Below are positions 40,075 to 50,335 of a stretch of DNA of 64,000 nt, piece after piece. Source of the DNA: Pycnococcus provasolii (Eukaryota > Chlorophyta > Pseudoscourfieldiophyceae > Pseudoscourfieldiales > Pycnococcaceae); assembly GCA_938743325.2 (NCBI GenBank), contig OW568882.1, positions 62,001 through 126,000 on the forward strand, written 5' to 3'. The position numbers and the translations under genes were made by a program. Under the pieces are notes generated by a model. The model was not told where the DNA came from. It did no database searches and worked only from the letters and a program-made list of their open reading frames with translations. The first letter of the stretch is position 1. Each line of letters begins with the position of its first letter.

Positions 40075-43000
40075 ATGAACATTGCAAACTTGCTCGCCAA
40101 GAAGTCGGGCGGCGGCGGCGGCGCCGCAGAAGTGTCGGAGGACATGTACGCGGAGTCCACCTTGACGCCACTGCAGAAGTCGTGGCGCGTTAAGGTGCTC
40201 CGCGGCCTCAAGCGCAAGGTGCAGGAGAGACAGGAGCTGACGTCCGTGGACGTGGGCACAGGTGCGAAGATGAACGGCTCGGCATTCGGAATCCTCAGCG
40301 ACGAGAACAGATTCCGAATCACATTCTTCAAATTGACTTACAGCCAGCCGTTCGAGTACTTCCTCTTGGCGGTCATCTTCCTGCACCTGTGCGTGCTGAG
40401 CCTTCGCAGCGGCGACGAAGATCGCGCGGTGCGAGGCGTGGAGACGGACTCGCTGCGGCTTGCGGACATTGCGTTCAATGCATTCTACACGATAGAGATG
40501 GTGATGCGGTGCATCGCGCTGGGCGTGGGGCCGGAGTCGAAGGACACGTACCTGCGCGGCAGCGGCGCGGGGTACAACCGCCTCGACTTCGTGGTGGTGG
40601 TGCTCGGCTGGTTCTTCATCATCGCGAAGGAGCCGATCCGCCTCGCCTCATTTCGCATCTTCCGCTCGCTGCTCGCACTCAAGTCGTTCCGATTCATTTC
40701 CGCCATCATCGCCATCACCGACGCGCTCTCCGCGTCGCTCGAGGTTCTCGTCGACGTCTTCGCGTTCAGCGCCGTCTGCCTCGCATTCTACGGACTCATG
40801 GGCATGAACCTCTTCGCCGCCGTGCTGCAGCGACGATGCGTGCTTCCCGTGGGTCCGGTGAACGCTACGTACGCCAACCTCATGCAGCCGTACCAGTCTT
40901 TGGCAGAACTGCCAACGCGGTATGGCAGCAACGTGAACGCCACGTTTGCGTTCTCCTCACCCGAGAACACGTGCGGCAGCGACATGGTCACCTCGTACGC
41001 CACGGCTACGCCAGGGCACGCAACGTTCGGTGACGGGTACTGGTGGTGGGGTCTTGCGACGAACCAGAGCTACGACTACGAGAGACAGACGAACACCGCG
41101 ACGGGCTCCTTTTCAAGTCTGGAGGCTGCGGACAAGGGATTCACGTGTCCCTCGAAGCATCTCGTGGACATGGGCCTACCGCCGATGGTGTGCAGCCGAT
41201 ACGTAGGAAACATCGCGTACGAGGCAAACTCGTTCGACGATTTTCCTCATGCTCTCATCACCATGTTCCAGGTAATCACGCTCGAGGGATGGAACATCGT
41301 CGCGCAGGCGACGATTGACGCCGAGTACAAGATCTCCGTGTGGTACTACATCACGCTGATCATTCTTGGCACGTACTTTCTCGTCAGCGTGTTTGTGGCG
41401 GCGGTTAGCGGCGTATTCCTTCGCCTCCGTCGTGAGCACCAGGCGCTCATCACGATGAAGAACAAGCGAGAGGACCTCAAGGCGAAGAGTGGCTTGCAGA
41501 GCGCGCTTGCGCTGATCAATGCTCTCGAGGGCAAGGGGGGGAACAGTGCTTCGGGAGCACGAGGCAGCGTTGCGTCTGGTGGCATCGCGCAGGTGATCCA
41601 GCTTGCACTGGCAAAACGAAAGGCACGACGCATCATGGAAAAGTCGGGCGACCCGGAGGCATCAGTTACAGGCGTAAATAGCGAGGGTGGCGCCGAAGAA
41701 GAGGTGGCTGAGCCTGAGCCCAAGCCGATGCTGGCCATAGCCGAAAAGGCTGTTACCTGGAAGCATTTCGGACACGCTTCTGGCTTTTTCGTGGTTCTGA
41801 ACACACTTGTGCTGTGCGGATACTCGTACGAGAACGAGAAGTCGACGAACGACTCGATCGACGGGTTCGCCTACCTGATGATTGCGGTTTTCGTGATCGA
41901 GACGTTTCTTCGCACGCTCGCATCCCCGACGCTGCTTGGGCACATTCGCCAGAGCCATGAGGCGGTAGACATTGCAGTGGTGATCCTCGCCGTGATTGGC
42001 GTGTACGGCGGCATGTTCCCGAACATCACGCCACTTCGCATGCTCAGGTGGTTCCGTCCACGAAAAGGGGTGAAGCAGAGCGAGCAGACGGTGCTTGAGA
42101 AGGTTCTAGCATCACTTGACGTCATGGTGACGCTGTTCCTCTTCTTGTGCCTAACAACGTTCGCGTTCGCGGTCATGGGCATGCAGCTACTTGGCGGTCG
42201 CTTCACTACATTCCAAGAGGGAAATCCACGTGACAACTTCGACACGCTTCCTGAGGCGTTCATGACGATGTTCTTCGTGACCACCGGAGAACGCTGGGTG
42301 GACATCATGTGGAACAGCATTCGTGTCGGAGGGTGGACAGGCGGAATCGCGCCCTTCTTCTTCGCCGTGTTCTTCGTGCTGACCAACTACGTCACGCTTA
42401 ACCTCATTATCGCCGTCATTCTCGAGAACATGGAGCTTCCCGATTACGTGAAGCGCATGCTGCAGCGCGAAGAGATCGAGAAGAGAGCTGTGAATCGCAG
42501 GGCGAGCACGGTGGCCATTGCCACGCGCGCATCGACGTTGAAGAACATGGTTGCCTTCGTGCTAGGCGGCTTCCGGAAGCCGGGCGCGGGTGCGAAATCC
42601 GTAGCGCCTGAGCCGCCTGAAATTGAAAGCCCGGAAGGATCGCCAGAGGTGCCGGTGCGCCCGAAGAGCCATGGCCGCGTCAAGATGACGCAAAGCATGC
42701 TTGAGGGCACAGATGCCATGGAGCGCGCATCCACGCCGACGCAGCAGGAGATGGAAGAGCGGCGCAGATCCTCGCGTGTTGCCCGCAAGAGCCTTGCACC
42801 GGGATCAGTGGATGCCATGTCGATCATGACATCAACTGCTGCACCATCCGGTGGCGGATTTCGACGATTCCGTCGCGCGAGCCTTTCGATGTCGAGCGGC
42901 CTTTTGGTGGACGTGTATGGTACAGGCGGTGCAATGGGGAACAAGCCGAATGCGGACGAGGTGATGGCTGTCGCCGCGGCAGCCTCGGGGGTTGGTAAGG

Positions 43001-45306
43001 GTTCCGGTGCGGATATCGAGAAGGGCATGGCTTACGAGAGCCCGGTGAAGCCGTCCGCGCGCCAACGCGCGTCGGGTGATGATTCAGACGTCCTGCCGGC
43101 GTGGATTCGCAACGATGTGTCGTTGCACATGTTCCCGCCCGGCCATCCAGTGCGCATGCAGTGCCTGGAGATCCTGTCGAGCAAGATCTACAGGTACAGC
43201 TCGATCGTTGCCATCGCGCTCAGCTGCTTCACGGTGATGATGATGGAGCCCGTTGGCGTGAAGTCGGACTACGATACAATGATTCTGTCCGTAAATGCCG
43301 CCGTGATGGTGTACTTCCTTTTCGACTTTCTCATCAACGTGATTGCGCATGGCTTCATCTTCACGTTGGAGCCTTACATCTTGAACGGGTGGAACACTAT
43401 GGACTTGGTCCTGCTGATCATCGACGTGCTGGCGCTTTTCAAGTGGGCCAAGTACTACGAGTACGGCATTCGCGCCGCCCTGTCGCTGCGTCCGCTGCGC
43501 CTGCTGAATCGATTCGAGAGCATGCGAGAGCTGTTCGGCGCAATCATCAAGACGATGCCGAGCATCGTCAGCGTCTTCATGCTCAGCGCGGTCGTCTTCC
43601 TCGCCTTCGACGTGTTCGCCGTGCAGCAGTACTCGGGCAAGTTCTTCAGCTGCAATGATGACTCCGTGAATGGACGGTACGACTGCGTCGGCACGACAAT
43701 CGCCGCCATTGAGGGCGCGCCGTCAGCGTTCGGGATTGCCGTTCCCAAGGTGTGGGATACGCCGTTCCACAACTTCGACGACGCGGGACGAGGCATGCTC
43801 ACTCTCGTGGAGGTGGCCTCTCTCGACGAGTGGGTCGATGTGATGTTCGACGCGATGGACGTGACGAAATTGTACGAGCAGCCGCAGACGAACAACTCGT
43901 GGGGCGGCGCCATCTTTTTCATCCTTTTCGTGGCCATCGGCAGCTTTTTGGTCGTGCGCACCTTCATTGGCGTTTTCATCGACCAGTTTGGATTCATCAG
44001 CGGATCGAAGCTGCTGACGGAGCGGCAGAAGCTTTGGCGTGACATGCGCCGAATCATCGAGACGATGAAGCCTCGTCCTGCACGCCTCCGACCAACCAAC
44101 CCGTTCAAAAGGCTGTGCTACGATATCACAGAGCACCCTCGGTACCCTACGGTGGCACTTGTGGTGATCACGCTCGACTGCGCGCTGCAGATGACGTACA
44201 CCGCCGGCCAGAGCAACAACTGGGCGCAGCTGCTCAGGAGCATGGATGCGCTGTTCACGATCGTATACTTTCTCGAGATCATCGTGCGCTTTTTTGCGTA
44301 CCGGCGATTCCGCCGCTGGGTGAGCTACAACTGGAATCTGTTTGAGGTGGTGATTGCCGTGGGAAGCCTGTTTACCATCTACGCGGAGGAGGGAAGTGGA
44401 AGCCACAGCGCAGGCCGTCCCTTCCGCTTCCTGCGCACGTTCCGCGTGATCCGCTTCGTTCCCGGTCTCAACACGCTGCTCAACACCATCATCATCTCAA
44501 TGCCATCTCTCATTTCGGTTGTCGGCCTTCTCCTGATTGTGATGTTCATCTACGCCGGCGCGGGCACGCAGCTGTTTGCGGACGTGAAGTACGGCGAGAG
44601 CCTCAACAGGCACGCGAACTTCAAGACGTTTAGCAGTAGCGGCAAGCTGCTTTTCCAGGTGATGACGGCGGAGGGATGGCGCGGTTTGATGAATGACGTG
44701 GGAGTCGATTATCCGTACTGCACAGCAACGCCGGAGCTCAACGACTGTGGGTATCCGATGAGCTCGACGTCCTATTTCGTCAGCTTCGTCATCGTGTGCA
44801 CGTACATCTTCACCAACCTTTTCGTGGCGGCAATATTGGACAACATCACATTCGGCCTGCTGAACGAGGCGGCGATCGTGCAACCCAGGGACCTCATGAA
44901 GTTTCAGGAGGTTTGGGAGAGCTTTGACATCAGCGCCACGGGATATCTGAAGATTCACCGTCTCGGTGACTTCATGGAGGGTCTCGGCGCACCACTCGGC
45001 AGAACACGGCCTTTCCCCGTCGGATTCCTGCAGCCCGTTTACTACGAGGCGCACTACATGCACGTTGAGGGCAAGGGTGTCCCATTCACGCCGTTGTGCG
45101 AGACGGTGCTAAATGCTCGCCTCGGCCTCACGGCGCTGACGTATGACGTGCGCAAGCTACGAGAGGCTGAGGTGGAGGAGATATTCGAGTACGGAGCTTC
45201 CGTGGTCATCCAAAAGTTTGCACGCGGCTTTCTCGTGAGAAGTCGCCTTGCCCGGTTGGCGAGTATAAATGCCGCCGCACGTAGTGCTGGCAGCGGCGAG
45301 CTTTGA
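40075..45306 (+). CDS. Four-domain voltage-gated cation channel (CaV/NaV superfamily)
   Basis: 1743 residues from ATG 40075, no introns. Four six-helix repeats begin near residues 95, 560, 1045 and 1365. Each has an S4 helix; repeat IV is most complete (RPFRFLRTFRVIRF). The pore filters read TLEGWN (Glu404), TGERWV (Glu739), SLDEWV (Asp1251) and TAEGWR (Glu1533), an E/E/D/E ring that favours calcium. After the last pore there is a degenerate EF-hand region (about 1605-1640) and an IQ motif (VVIQKFARGFLVRSR, about 1708-1722) for calmodulin. In algae such channels work in flagellar and plasma-membrane calcium signalling. It is not the single-domain BacNaV/EukCat type. Confidence 0.93.
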   Translation: MNIANLLAKKSGGGGGAAEVSEDMYAESTLTPLQKSWRVKVLRGLKRKVQERQELTSVDVGTGAKMNGSAFGILSDENRFRITFFKLTYSQPFEYFLLAVIFLHLCVLSLRSGDEDRAVRGVETDSLRLADIAFNAFYTIEMVMRCIALGVGPESKDTYLRGSGAGYNRLDFVVVVLGWFFIIAKEPIRLASFRIFRSLLALKSFRFISAIIAITDALSASLEVLVDVFAFSAVCLAFYGLMGMNLFAAVLQRRCVLPVGPVNATYANLMQPYQSLAELPTRYGSNVNATFAFSSPENTCGSDMVTSYATATPGHATFGDGYWWWGLATNQSYDYERQTNTATGSFSSLEAADKGFTCPSKHLVDMGLPPMVCSRYVGNIAYEANSFDDFPHALITMFQVITLEGWNIVAQATIDAEYKISVWYYITLIILGTYFLVSVFVAAVSGVFLRLRREHQALITMKNKREDLKAKSGLQSALALINALEGKGGNSASGARGSVASGGIAQVIQLALAKRKARRIMEKSGDPEASVTGVNSEGGAEEEVAEPEPKPMLAIAEKAVTWKHFGHASGFFVVLNTLVLCGYSYENEKSTNDSIDGFAYLMIAVFVIETFLRTLASPTLLGHIRQSHEAVDIAVVILAVIGVYGGMFPNITPLRMLRWFRPRKGVKQSEQTVLEKVLASLDVMVTLFLFLCLTTFAFAVMGMQLLGGRFTTFQEGNPRDNFDTLPEAFMTMFFVTTGERWVDIMWNSIRVGGWTGGIAPFFFAVFFVLTNYVTLNLIIAVILENMELPDYVKRMLQREEIEKRAVNRRASTVAIATRASTLKNMVAFVLGGFRKPGAGAKSVAPEPPEIESPEGSPEVPVRPKSHGRVKMTQSMLEGTDAMERASTPTQQEMEERRRSSRVARKSLAPGSVDAMSIMTSTAAPSGGGFRRFRRASLSMSSGLLVDVYGTGGAMGNKPNADEVMAVAAAASGVGKGSGADIEKGMAYESPVKPSARQRASGDDSDVLPAWIRNDVSLHMFPPGHPVRMQCLEILSSKIYRYSSIVAIALSCFTVMMMEPVGVKSDYDTMILSVNAAVMVYFLFDFLINVIAHGFIFTLEPYILNGWNTMDLVLLIIDVLALFKWAKYYEYGIRAALSLRPLRLLNRFESMRELFGAIIKTMPSIVSVFMLSAVVFLAFDVFAVQQYSGKFFSCNDDSVNGRYDCVGTTIAAIEGAPSAFGIAVPKVWDTPFHNFDDAGRGMLTLVEVASLDEWVDVMFDAMDVTKLYEQPQTNNSWGGAIFFILFVAIGSFLVVRTFIGVFIDQFGFISGSKLLTERQKLWRDMRRIIETMKPRPARLRPTNPFKRLCYDITEHPRYPTVALVVITLDCALQMTYTAGQSNNWAQLLRSMDALFTIVYFLEIIVRFFAYRRFRRWVSYNWNLFEVVIAVGSLFTIYAEEGSGSHSAGRPFRFLRTFRVIRFVPGLNTLLNTIIISMPSLISVVGLLLIVMFIYAGAGTQLFADVKYGESLNRHANFKTFSSSGKLLFQVMTAEGWRGLMNDVGVDYPYCTATPELNDCGYPMSSTSYFVSFVIVCTYIFTNLFVAAILDNITFGLLNEAAIVQPRDLMKFQEVWESFDISATGYLKIHRLGDFMEGLGAPLGRTRPFPVGFLQPVYYEAHYMHVEGKGVPFTPLCETVLNARLGLTALTYDVRKLREAEVEEIFEYGASVVIQKFARGFLVRSRLARLASINAAARSAGSGEL

Positions 45307-45460
45307 TTGGCACACCACATATGAAAATATTAGTAGTTGTTTTGTTTTTTTTTTCCCACGCCGTTTTTTCAAATAGGAAAATTATTGATGAGATGATTTG
45401 AATGGAAAAGCGTGATTACATGCCCGTTTCCCCCCCACACACACACCCATTGTTTTTTTT

Positions 45461-47686
45461 CTAAAGGCGTGCCATTTGCGTGCCAAGCGCAGACCGTCCG
45501 TCCGCGAGCGTCACTCCCGCGCGCGCGCACGACTGCAGGTAGTCGCACGGCTCAAAGAATCCGCCAAGTCCAACCGGTGTGAACATCGCCGCAAACGAAG
45601 CGAGGCGATCGCGCACGGATGCGGCACCGCGCAGATCTGCCATCTTGATCGGGCCTCCGCGGTACGGAGGGAATCCCATGCTGAGCACGCTCGCAATGTC
45701 GAGGTCGCTGGCCTTGTCGACAATGCCCTCCGCAACGACGCGGCTCGACTCGTTCACGACGGGGAGCATGATGAAGTCGACGATATCCTTGTCGGAGAAT
45801 GAGCGAACCTTCTGCTTGATCTGGCGAAGCTGAGCCGCGGTATTCGCCGCCTTGGCGTCGAGCGCGGCGCCGGATGCCGCAAGGATCCCCTCAACGTCGC
45901 GTCCGGCTGGCGTCGCGCGCCGCTTGGCGTCGTAGTTGTAGAATCCCTTCTTGTTCTTCTCGCCGAGCCTGTCCCCGTCACGCATGCGGTGCATGAGCTC
46001 GCTCGCGTACGTGCGATCGGAGAAGTTCTGCACGAACTGCCCGCCAACGTGAACGCCCACCTCGATTCCGACGAGATCCGCGAGTCGGAGCGGTCCCATC
46101 GGCATGCCAAACGCCTTGATCACCTTGTCGATGCGGTAGGGATCGACGCCGAGGTCGACGAGCAGGCAGGCTGCCATGGTGTAGGGGAAGAACACTCGGT
46201 TCACCGCGAAGCCTGTGCAGTTTCCGACGACGACGGGAACCTTCTTGATTGCCTTTCCAAAAGCGATGGTGTCCAAGATCACCTGCTTGTCCGTGCTGTC
46301 CGTCTTAATAATCTCGAGCAGCTTCATGATGTGCGCGGGGCTGAAGAAGTGGTTGCCAATGATGCGGTTGATCGCGTTCGTCTTCGCACCCACGACGTTG
46401 ATGTCGATCGTCGACGTGTTTGTCGAAAGAATGCAGTCCTTGCGGCACACCTGCTCGAGTTCGGCGAATATCTTCTGCTTCAGTCCGATGTCCTCGAGTG
46501 CCGCCTCGATCACCATGTCCGCGCGATCGAAGCCTTCGTACGTGATGGTTCCCTTGAGTCGGCTCATGCACTGCTCGTACTTCTCCTTGGTCATGCGTCC
46601 CTTCTTGACTGAGCTCATGAGGTTTGCGGCTACGCGCTGCATACCGCCCTCGAGGAACTTCTGGTTCACCTCCTTCAGCACGACGTCGATGCCGTTGAGA
46701 ACGCACGCGGTGGCGATTCCGCTTCCCATGAGTCCGCCGCCGATGATGGCGACACACTTCATCGGGCGCGGTCGCAGTCCCGAGTCGGTGACTCCACGAA
46801 TCTTCGACGTGAGTCGCTGCGAGAGGAAGACGTGCACGAGAGACTTCGAGACGTCGTGCTGCACGACTTCTGCGAAAACCTCCGCCTCCTTTTTGATTCC
46901 CGCCTCAGGACCTTCGGTGGCGCCAACCAGGATGGCGTCGAGGCACATGGACGGGTGCTTCATTCCAGGCGGCGTGTTCTTGGCGACTTGCATGCGTCCG
47001 AGCTGCACCATCGCGCGTGCCGCCATGGGCGGTCCGATTTTGTCTGTTTTCGAGAGTGCGCACGTTCGTGGCGTGGTCCCGTTCGCCATCGCGAGTGCGA
47101 GCTGCTTGGCGGCTGGCAGAAGGTCGTCGTCGTTCGCGACGACGACGTCGACGAGTCCCCTATTTTTCGCCTCGACCGCCTTGAGTGGTTTCGACGTGAG
47201 CATCATCTCCATGGCTTTTTGTATGCCCACGAGACGGGGGAGACGCTGCGTTCCTCCGAATCCGGGTATGATGCCAAGCTGCAGTTCCGGAAGTCCGAGA
47301 ACGGACTTGGCGGTGGCGACGCGTGCGTTGGTCGCCATGGCGACTTCGCATCCTCCCCCCAGTGCGGATCCCTTGATTGCTGCGACGGTAGGTTTCGGTC
47401 CGTTTTCCACGAGAGCTGTAAGCATGGCGTTAACGTCAGGTAGTTTCGCCCCTGATCCTGACTGAGTTTTCACAAACTGAGGAATATCAAATCCCGCACT
47501 AAATGCTGAAGGACCGTCGCCCGTTATGATTATGGCTTTCACCGACGCATCGGCTTGAAGGAGCGCCATATTTTCCGCGAATGATGACAGGAGAGATGGG
47601 TGGAGCGCATTCACAGGCGGGTTGCTTAGGTACAGCAAAGCAACGCCAGACTGTGAGTCTATGGAGTAATACGTGGACGGCGCCAT
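45461..47686 (-). CDS. MFP2: Peroxisomal multifunctional beta-oxidation protein (enoyl-CoA hydratase / 3-hydroxyacyl-CoA dehydrogenase)
   Basis: 741 residues from ATG 47686, the plant MFP2/AIM1 length. The N-terminal crotonase domain (1-190) has SAGFDIPQF, SALGGGCEVAMA and LPELQLGIIPGFGGTQRLP, with both catalytic Glu residues. An NAD-binding Rossmann domain starts near 310 (VAIIGGGLMGSGIA); the dehydrogenase core has NHFFSPAHIMKLLE and ends in two C-terminal 3HCDH domains (FGMPMGPLRLAD; GFPPYRGGP). The last residues, ARL, are an accepted plant-type PTS1 variant, so the protein should be peroxisomal. It hydrates enoyl-CoA and oxidises 3-hydroxyacyl-CoA in fatty-acid beta-oxidation. Two further in-frame ATGs lie upstream (47818 and 47989) and could add an N-terminal extension. 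Confidence 0.93.
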   Translation of the reverse strand: MAPSTYYSIDSQSGVALLYLSNPPVNALHPSLLSSFAENMALLQADASVKAIIITGDGPSAFSAGFDIPQFVKTQSGSGAKLPDVNAMLTALVENGPKPTVAAIKGSALGGGCEVAMATNARVATAKSVLGLPELQLGIIPGFGGTQRLPRLVGIQKAMEMMLTSKPLKAVEAKNRGLVDVVVANDDDLLPAAKQLALAMANGTTPRTCALSKTDKIGPPMAARAMVQLGRMQVAKNTPPGMKHPSMCLDAILVGATEGPEAGIKKEAEVFAEVVQHDVSKSLVHVFLSQRLTSKIRGVTDSGLRPRPMKCVAIIGGGLMGSGIATACVLNGIDVVLKEVNQKFLEGGMQRVAANLMSSVKKGRMTKEKYEQCMSRLKGTITYEGFDRADMVIEAALEDIGLKQKIFAELEQVCRKDCILSTNTSTIDINVVGAKTNAINRIIGNHFFSPAHIMKLLEIIKTDSTDKQVILDTIAFGKAIKKVPVVVGNCTGFAVNRVFFPYTMAACLLVDLGVDPYRIDKVIKAFGMPMGPLRLADLVGIEVGVHVGGQFVQNFSDRTYASELMHRMRDGDRLGEKNKKGFYNYDAKRRATPAGRDVEGILAASGAALDAKAANTAAQLRQIKQKVRSFSDKDIVDFIMLPVVNESSRVVAEGIVDKASDLDIASVLSMGFPPYRGGPIKMADLRGAASVRDRLASFAAMFTPVGLGGFFEPCDYLQSCARAGVTLADGRSALGTQMARL

Positions 47687-48656
47687 ATTCGCTAATAAAA
47701 CCAATGAAACCAAAGCAGCAGAAGCAGAGCCAGAGCCAGTGAACTTCTTCAGGGAATGGACTTCGAAGCGAGAGGAAAATGACAAGTGGGCAAAGGTTGG
47801 GGACGTGGCAGTTTTCATGCGCGTGTGCCCTTTTTCAGTTCCGTCCGCCTCCCTTTCCTCGGGACGTCCCTCGGTGGTCTCGGTGGTCTCGGGCGGCGGA
47901 AACAACACGTGAGGGAATTGGATTCGGTTTGTTTCGTAGTCCTCGGACGGATCCCCCTCCCTCTGACCAAAAAAGATCTCAATTCTCATTAACCCCCAAT
48001 CAATTTAATTTTTATCTTTTTACTTTTTTCAGTTTTTTTCCAACCCCCATTTCTTCATGTGGGCCACAGATCCACGGGAACGGTGTTGAAACCGGGGATA
48101 CCCCTTCCTCCTCTCTGGACCGGTTGGCACCGCCGCCGTTTGCCTTCTTGCGCCTGGGCCATTGCGACGCCACACCAGCCTCATTCCGACGCCGACGAAG
48201 GACTTCTTCCGGTTCGACGGGTACGTGCTCTCTTGTGTTTCTTGCGAGTGGTGGTGCTTTCGTGTGTGTGTGTGTGTGTGTTGATGCTGCGGCGTGGTGT
48301 GGTGTCCTTCACCTCATGGTGCTCTTGTCTTGGTTGGAGCTCCATATAAGGGGGCTTTTATATAAGTTGTTGTTCTGCGCGCTGATGATGGGGGGGGAGG
48401 GGCGGACTTTCTTTTTGCAGCGCCGGTTTTGCACGCGACGCGCGACGCGACGCGATCGGCAGTGCCGAGACGATCCTCGTCAGCGCGACATCAGAAGAAA
48501 CGCGCGCACGCACGCACTCGGGGGAGAGGGACGGGAATGGGATGGGGTCCCTTGTTCTACTCCGACTTCACGAACACAACGAAACATATAGACTCACCAT
48601 ACCCAACTGTCCCCAACCCCTCAAACAAAAAACAAACAAACAAATAGTCAGCAAAG
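47687..48656. other. Divergent intergenic region, MFP2 / eL32
   Basis: 970 bp holding both promoters. It has T-rich DNA near 48001-48050, a (GT)n run at 48259-48280 and a CGACGCGACGCGACG repeat near 48436. A GGGTACGTG at 48215 and an AAATAG just before the eL32 ATG could bound a leader intron, as is common in ribosomal-protein genes; this is a guess. Confidence 0.4.
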
Positions 48657-49055
48657 ATGGCGCCGATTAAGAAGGTTAAGAAGGAGGTGAAGAAGAAGAC
48701 GAAGTTCTTCCGCAACCAGAGCGACACGCAGATGCGCGTGAAGCCTTCATGGCGTCGCCCGCGCGGTATCGACGGGAGGTGTCGCCGTAAGTTCAAAGGA
48801 TGTGTTCCCATGCCAAACATCGGATATGGCACGAACAAGAAGCACAGGCACATCTTGCCGAATGGCTTCATCAAGTTCGTCGTGAACAACGTGTCTGACC
48901 TGGAAATGCTCATCATGCACAACCGATCGTACTGCGCGGAGGTTGCGCACAACGTCGGCGCCGCGAAGCGCAAGGACATCGTGCAGCGCGCCAAGGAGCT
49001 GAACATCGCGCTGACGAACGGCAAGGCTCGCCTGCGCAGCCAGGAGGATGACTAG
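48657..49055 (+). CDS. RPL32: 60S ribosomal protein eL32
   Basis: 132 residues from ATG 48657 (AAAGATGG), the normal eL32 length. Conserved blocks are plain: [63 protein letters not shown] and [14 protein letters not shown]. It is a structural protein of the large ribosomal subunit. The coding part has no intron. Confidence 0.97.
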   Translation: MAPIKKVKKEVKKKTKFFRNQSDTQMRVKPSWRRPRGIDGRCRRKFKGCVPMPNIGYGTNKKHRHILPNGFIKFVVNNVSDLEMLIMHNRSYCAEVAHNVGAAKRKDIVQRAKELNIALTNGKARLRSQEDD

Positions 49056-49387
49056 ATACAGCACTTTGTGTATGTCTGTAACTACTTCCGAGGAAGGCCA
49101 CCGTAATACCATCCTCCCTATCGTAAAGGTTTTTGTTACCGTAGGGAACAAGAGTTGGGAGTTTCGCGAAACGTCCGACCTGTGAGCAGGTTGTGTCCCA
49201 ACGGGGTTTCGGAATTCCGGGACTTAATGAACCGACCTTTTTCCCTCGAAGGCCTCGATCCCCGCCCTCCACGAACGCCTCCGCGATCCCTCTCCCCCCC
49301 CTCTGCCCCTCCCTCGGGCTCCGGTGACGAATCTTCCTTCATCTTCACGCGTGCTTGTGCGTGCTCGTGCACTGCTGGCTGTGGTTC

Positions 49388-50335
49388 ATGGGCTCTCCGT
49401 TGTGGTTCATGGGATCTCCATGCCGTGGTACCGTGGTACTGGTGATCGGTAGCATGTTGGCTGTGATGGCTCTTGCCGTGATGGTTCCCTCGGCATCAGC
49501 AGCAGCAGCGTCGTCGTCGTCGTCGTCGTCGTCGCGTTGCCTCGCACGCGGTGGTCGGTTCCTGCCGTACGCGCGCGATGACAAACCGGCGTTCGCGGCT
49601 GACCTCACGTACTGCACCAATTACCAATCAGAGACGTGCTGCGGACGCGCGAACAGCGATCAGGCGCGACTGGACATGCGCAACCTCGCGCTGAACGGGG
49701 CGCCGGAGAATTGCCCCGAAACGTGGGCGATGCACTTCGCGTGCTCTGGGTGCGATCCCGCGGTGTCCGCGAAACCGGCACCCACCGTGATGTGCCGAAG
49801 AGCGTGCGACGCCGTGTACGACGCGTGCGGATCCGCATACGTGGGAATCGACCCGCAGGCGGACGTTCTCGCGCCGTGCTCGCTCGAAAGACGTGACTTG
49901 CTGTGCTCGCGACTCAGCGAGTTTGTCTCCGACGGTGCGGAGCTGTGCCGAGAGGCTGGATTTGCTGTCGCGGAGGCGGGAAACTGCTTCGAGGGACAGC
50001 CTGAGGGCGTGAAGAGATCGAAATCATCCAAGTCGTCGTCGTCGTCCAAGTCGTCGTCGTCGTCGTCAAAGAAGTCGCCGTCCAAGAAGTCAAAGGGTGA
50101 CCAGAAGCGGCGTCAGAAGCAGTGGTTCGAGGCGTACCTTGCCGACTTAAAACGACGCTACAGGCATCTTCGCAAGCGATATGGCGTGGTGGCTGACCTC
50201 ATTTTGGTCGCCCCTTTCCTCAGCTTGACGCTCACTCTCGGCAAGACGTTCAGCCGCCGTCTCGCTCGCGCGCGTCGCATTGCGCACGTCCGCGAGGCGG
50301 CCGCCGTCGCCGCCGAGCAGAGACGTCGCCTGTAA
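49388..50335 (+). CDS. Folate-receptor-like secreted or membrane protein
   Basis: 315 residues from ATG 49388, the first in-frame ATG; another is at 49409 in a duplicated GGTTCATGGG(C/A)TCTCC. A signal peptide (VVLVIGSMLAVMALAV) is followed by poly-Ser, then a Cys-rich domain (about 50-205) that fits the folate-receptor family PF03024: CLARGGRFLPYA, YCTNYQSETCCGRANSDQ, NCPETWAMHFACSGCDP, MCRRACDAVYDACGSAY, and later Cys in LCRE and NCFEG. A Lys/Ser-rich linker, a second hydrophobic span near the C-terminus (about 265-290) and a basic tail follow, so it is probably a type I membrane protein. Folate binding is not established for algal members. Confidence 0.75.
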   Translation: MGSPLWFMGSPCRGTVVLVIGSMLAVMALAVMVPSASAAAASSSSSSSSRCLARGGRFLPYARDDKPAFAADLTYCTNYQSETCCGRANSDQARLDMRNLALNGAPENCPETWAMHFACSGCDPAVSAKPAPTVMCRRACDAVYDACGSAYVGIDPQADVLAPCSLERRDLLCSRLSEFVSDGAELCREAGFAVAEAGNCFEGQPEGVKRSKSSKSSSSSKSSSSSSKKSPSKKSKGDQKRRQKQWFEAYLADLKRRYRHLRKRYGVVADLILVAPFLSLTLTLGKTFSRRLARARRIAHVREAAAVAAEQRRRL

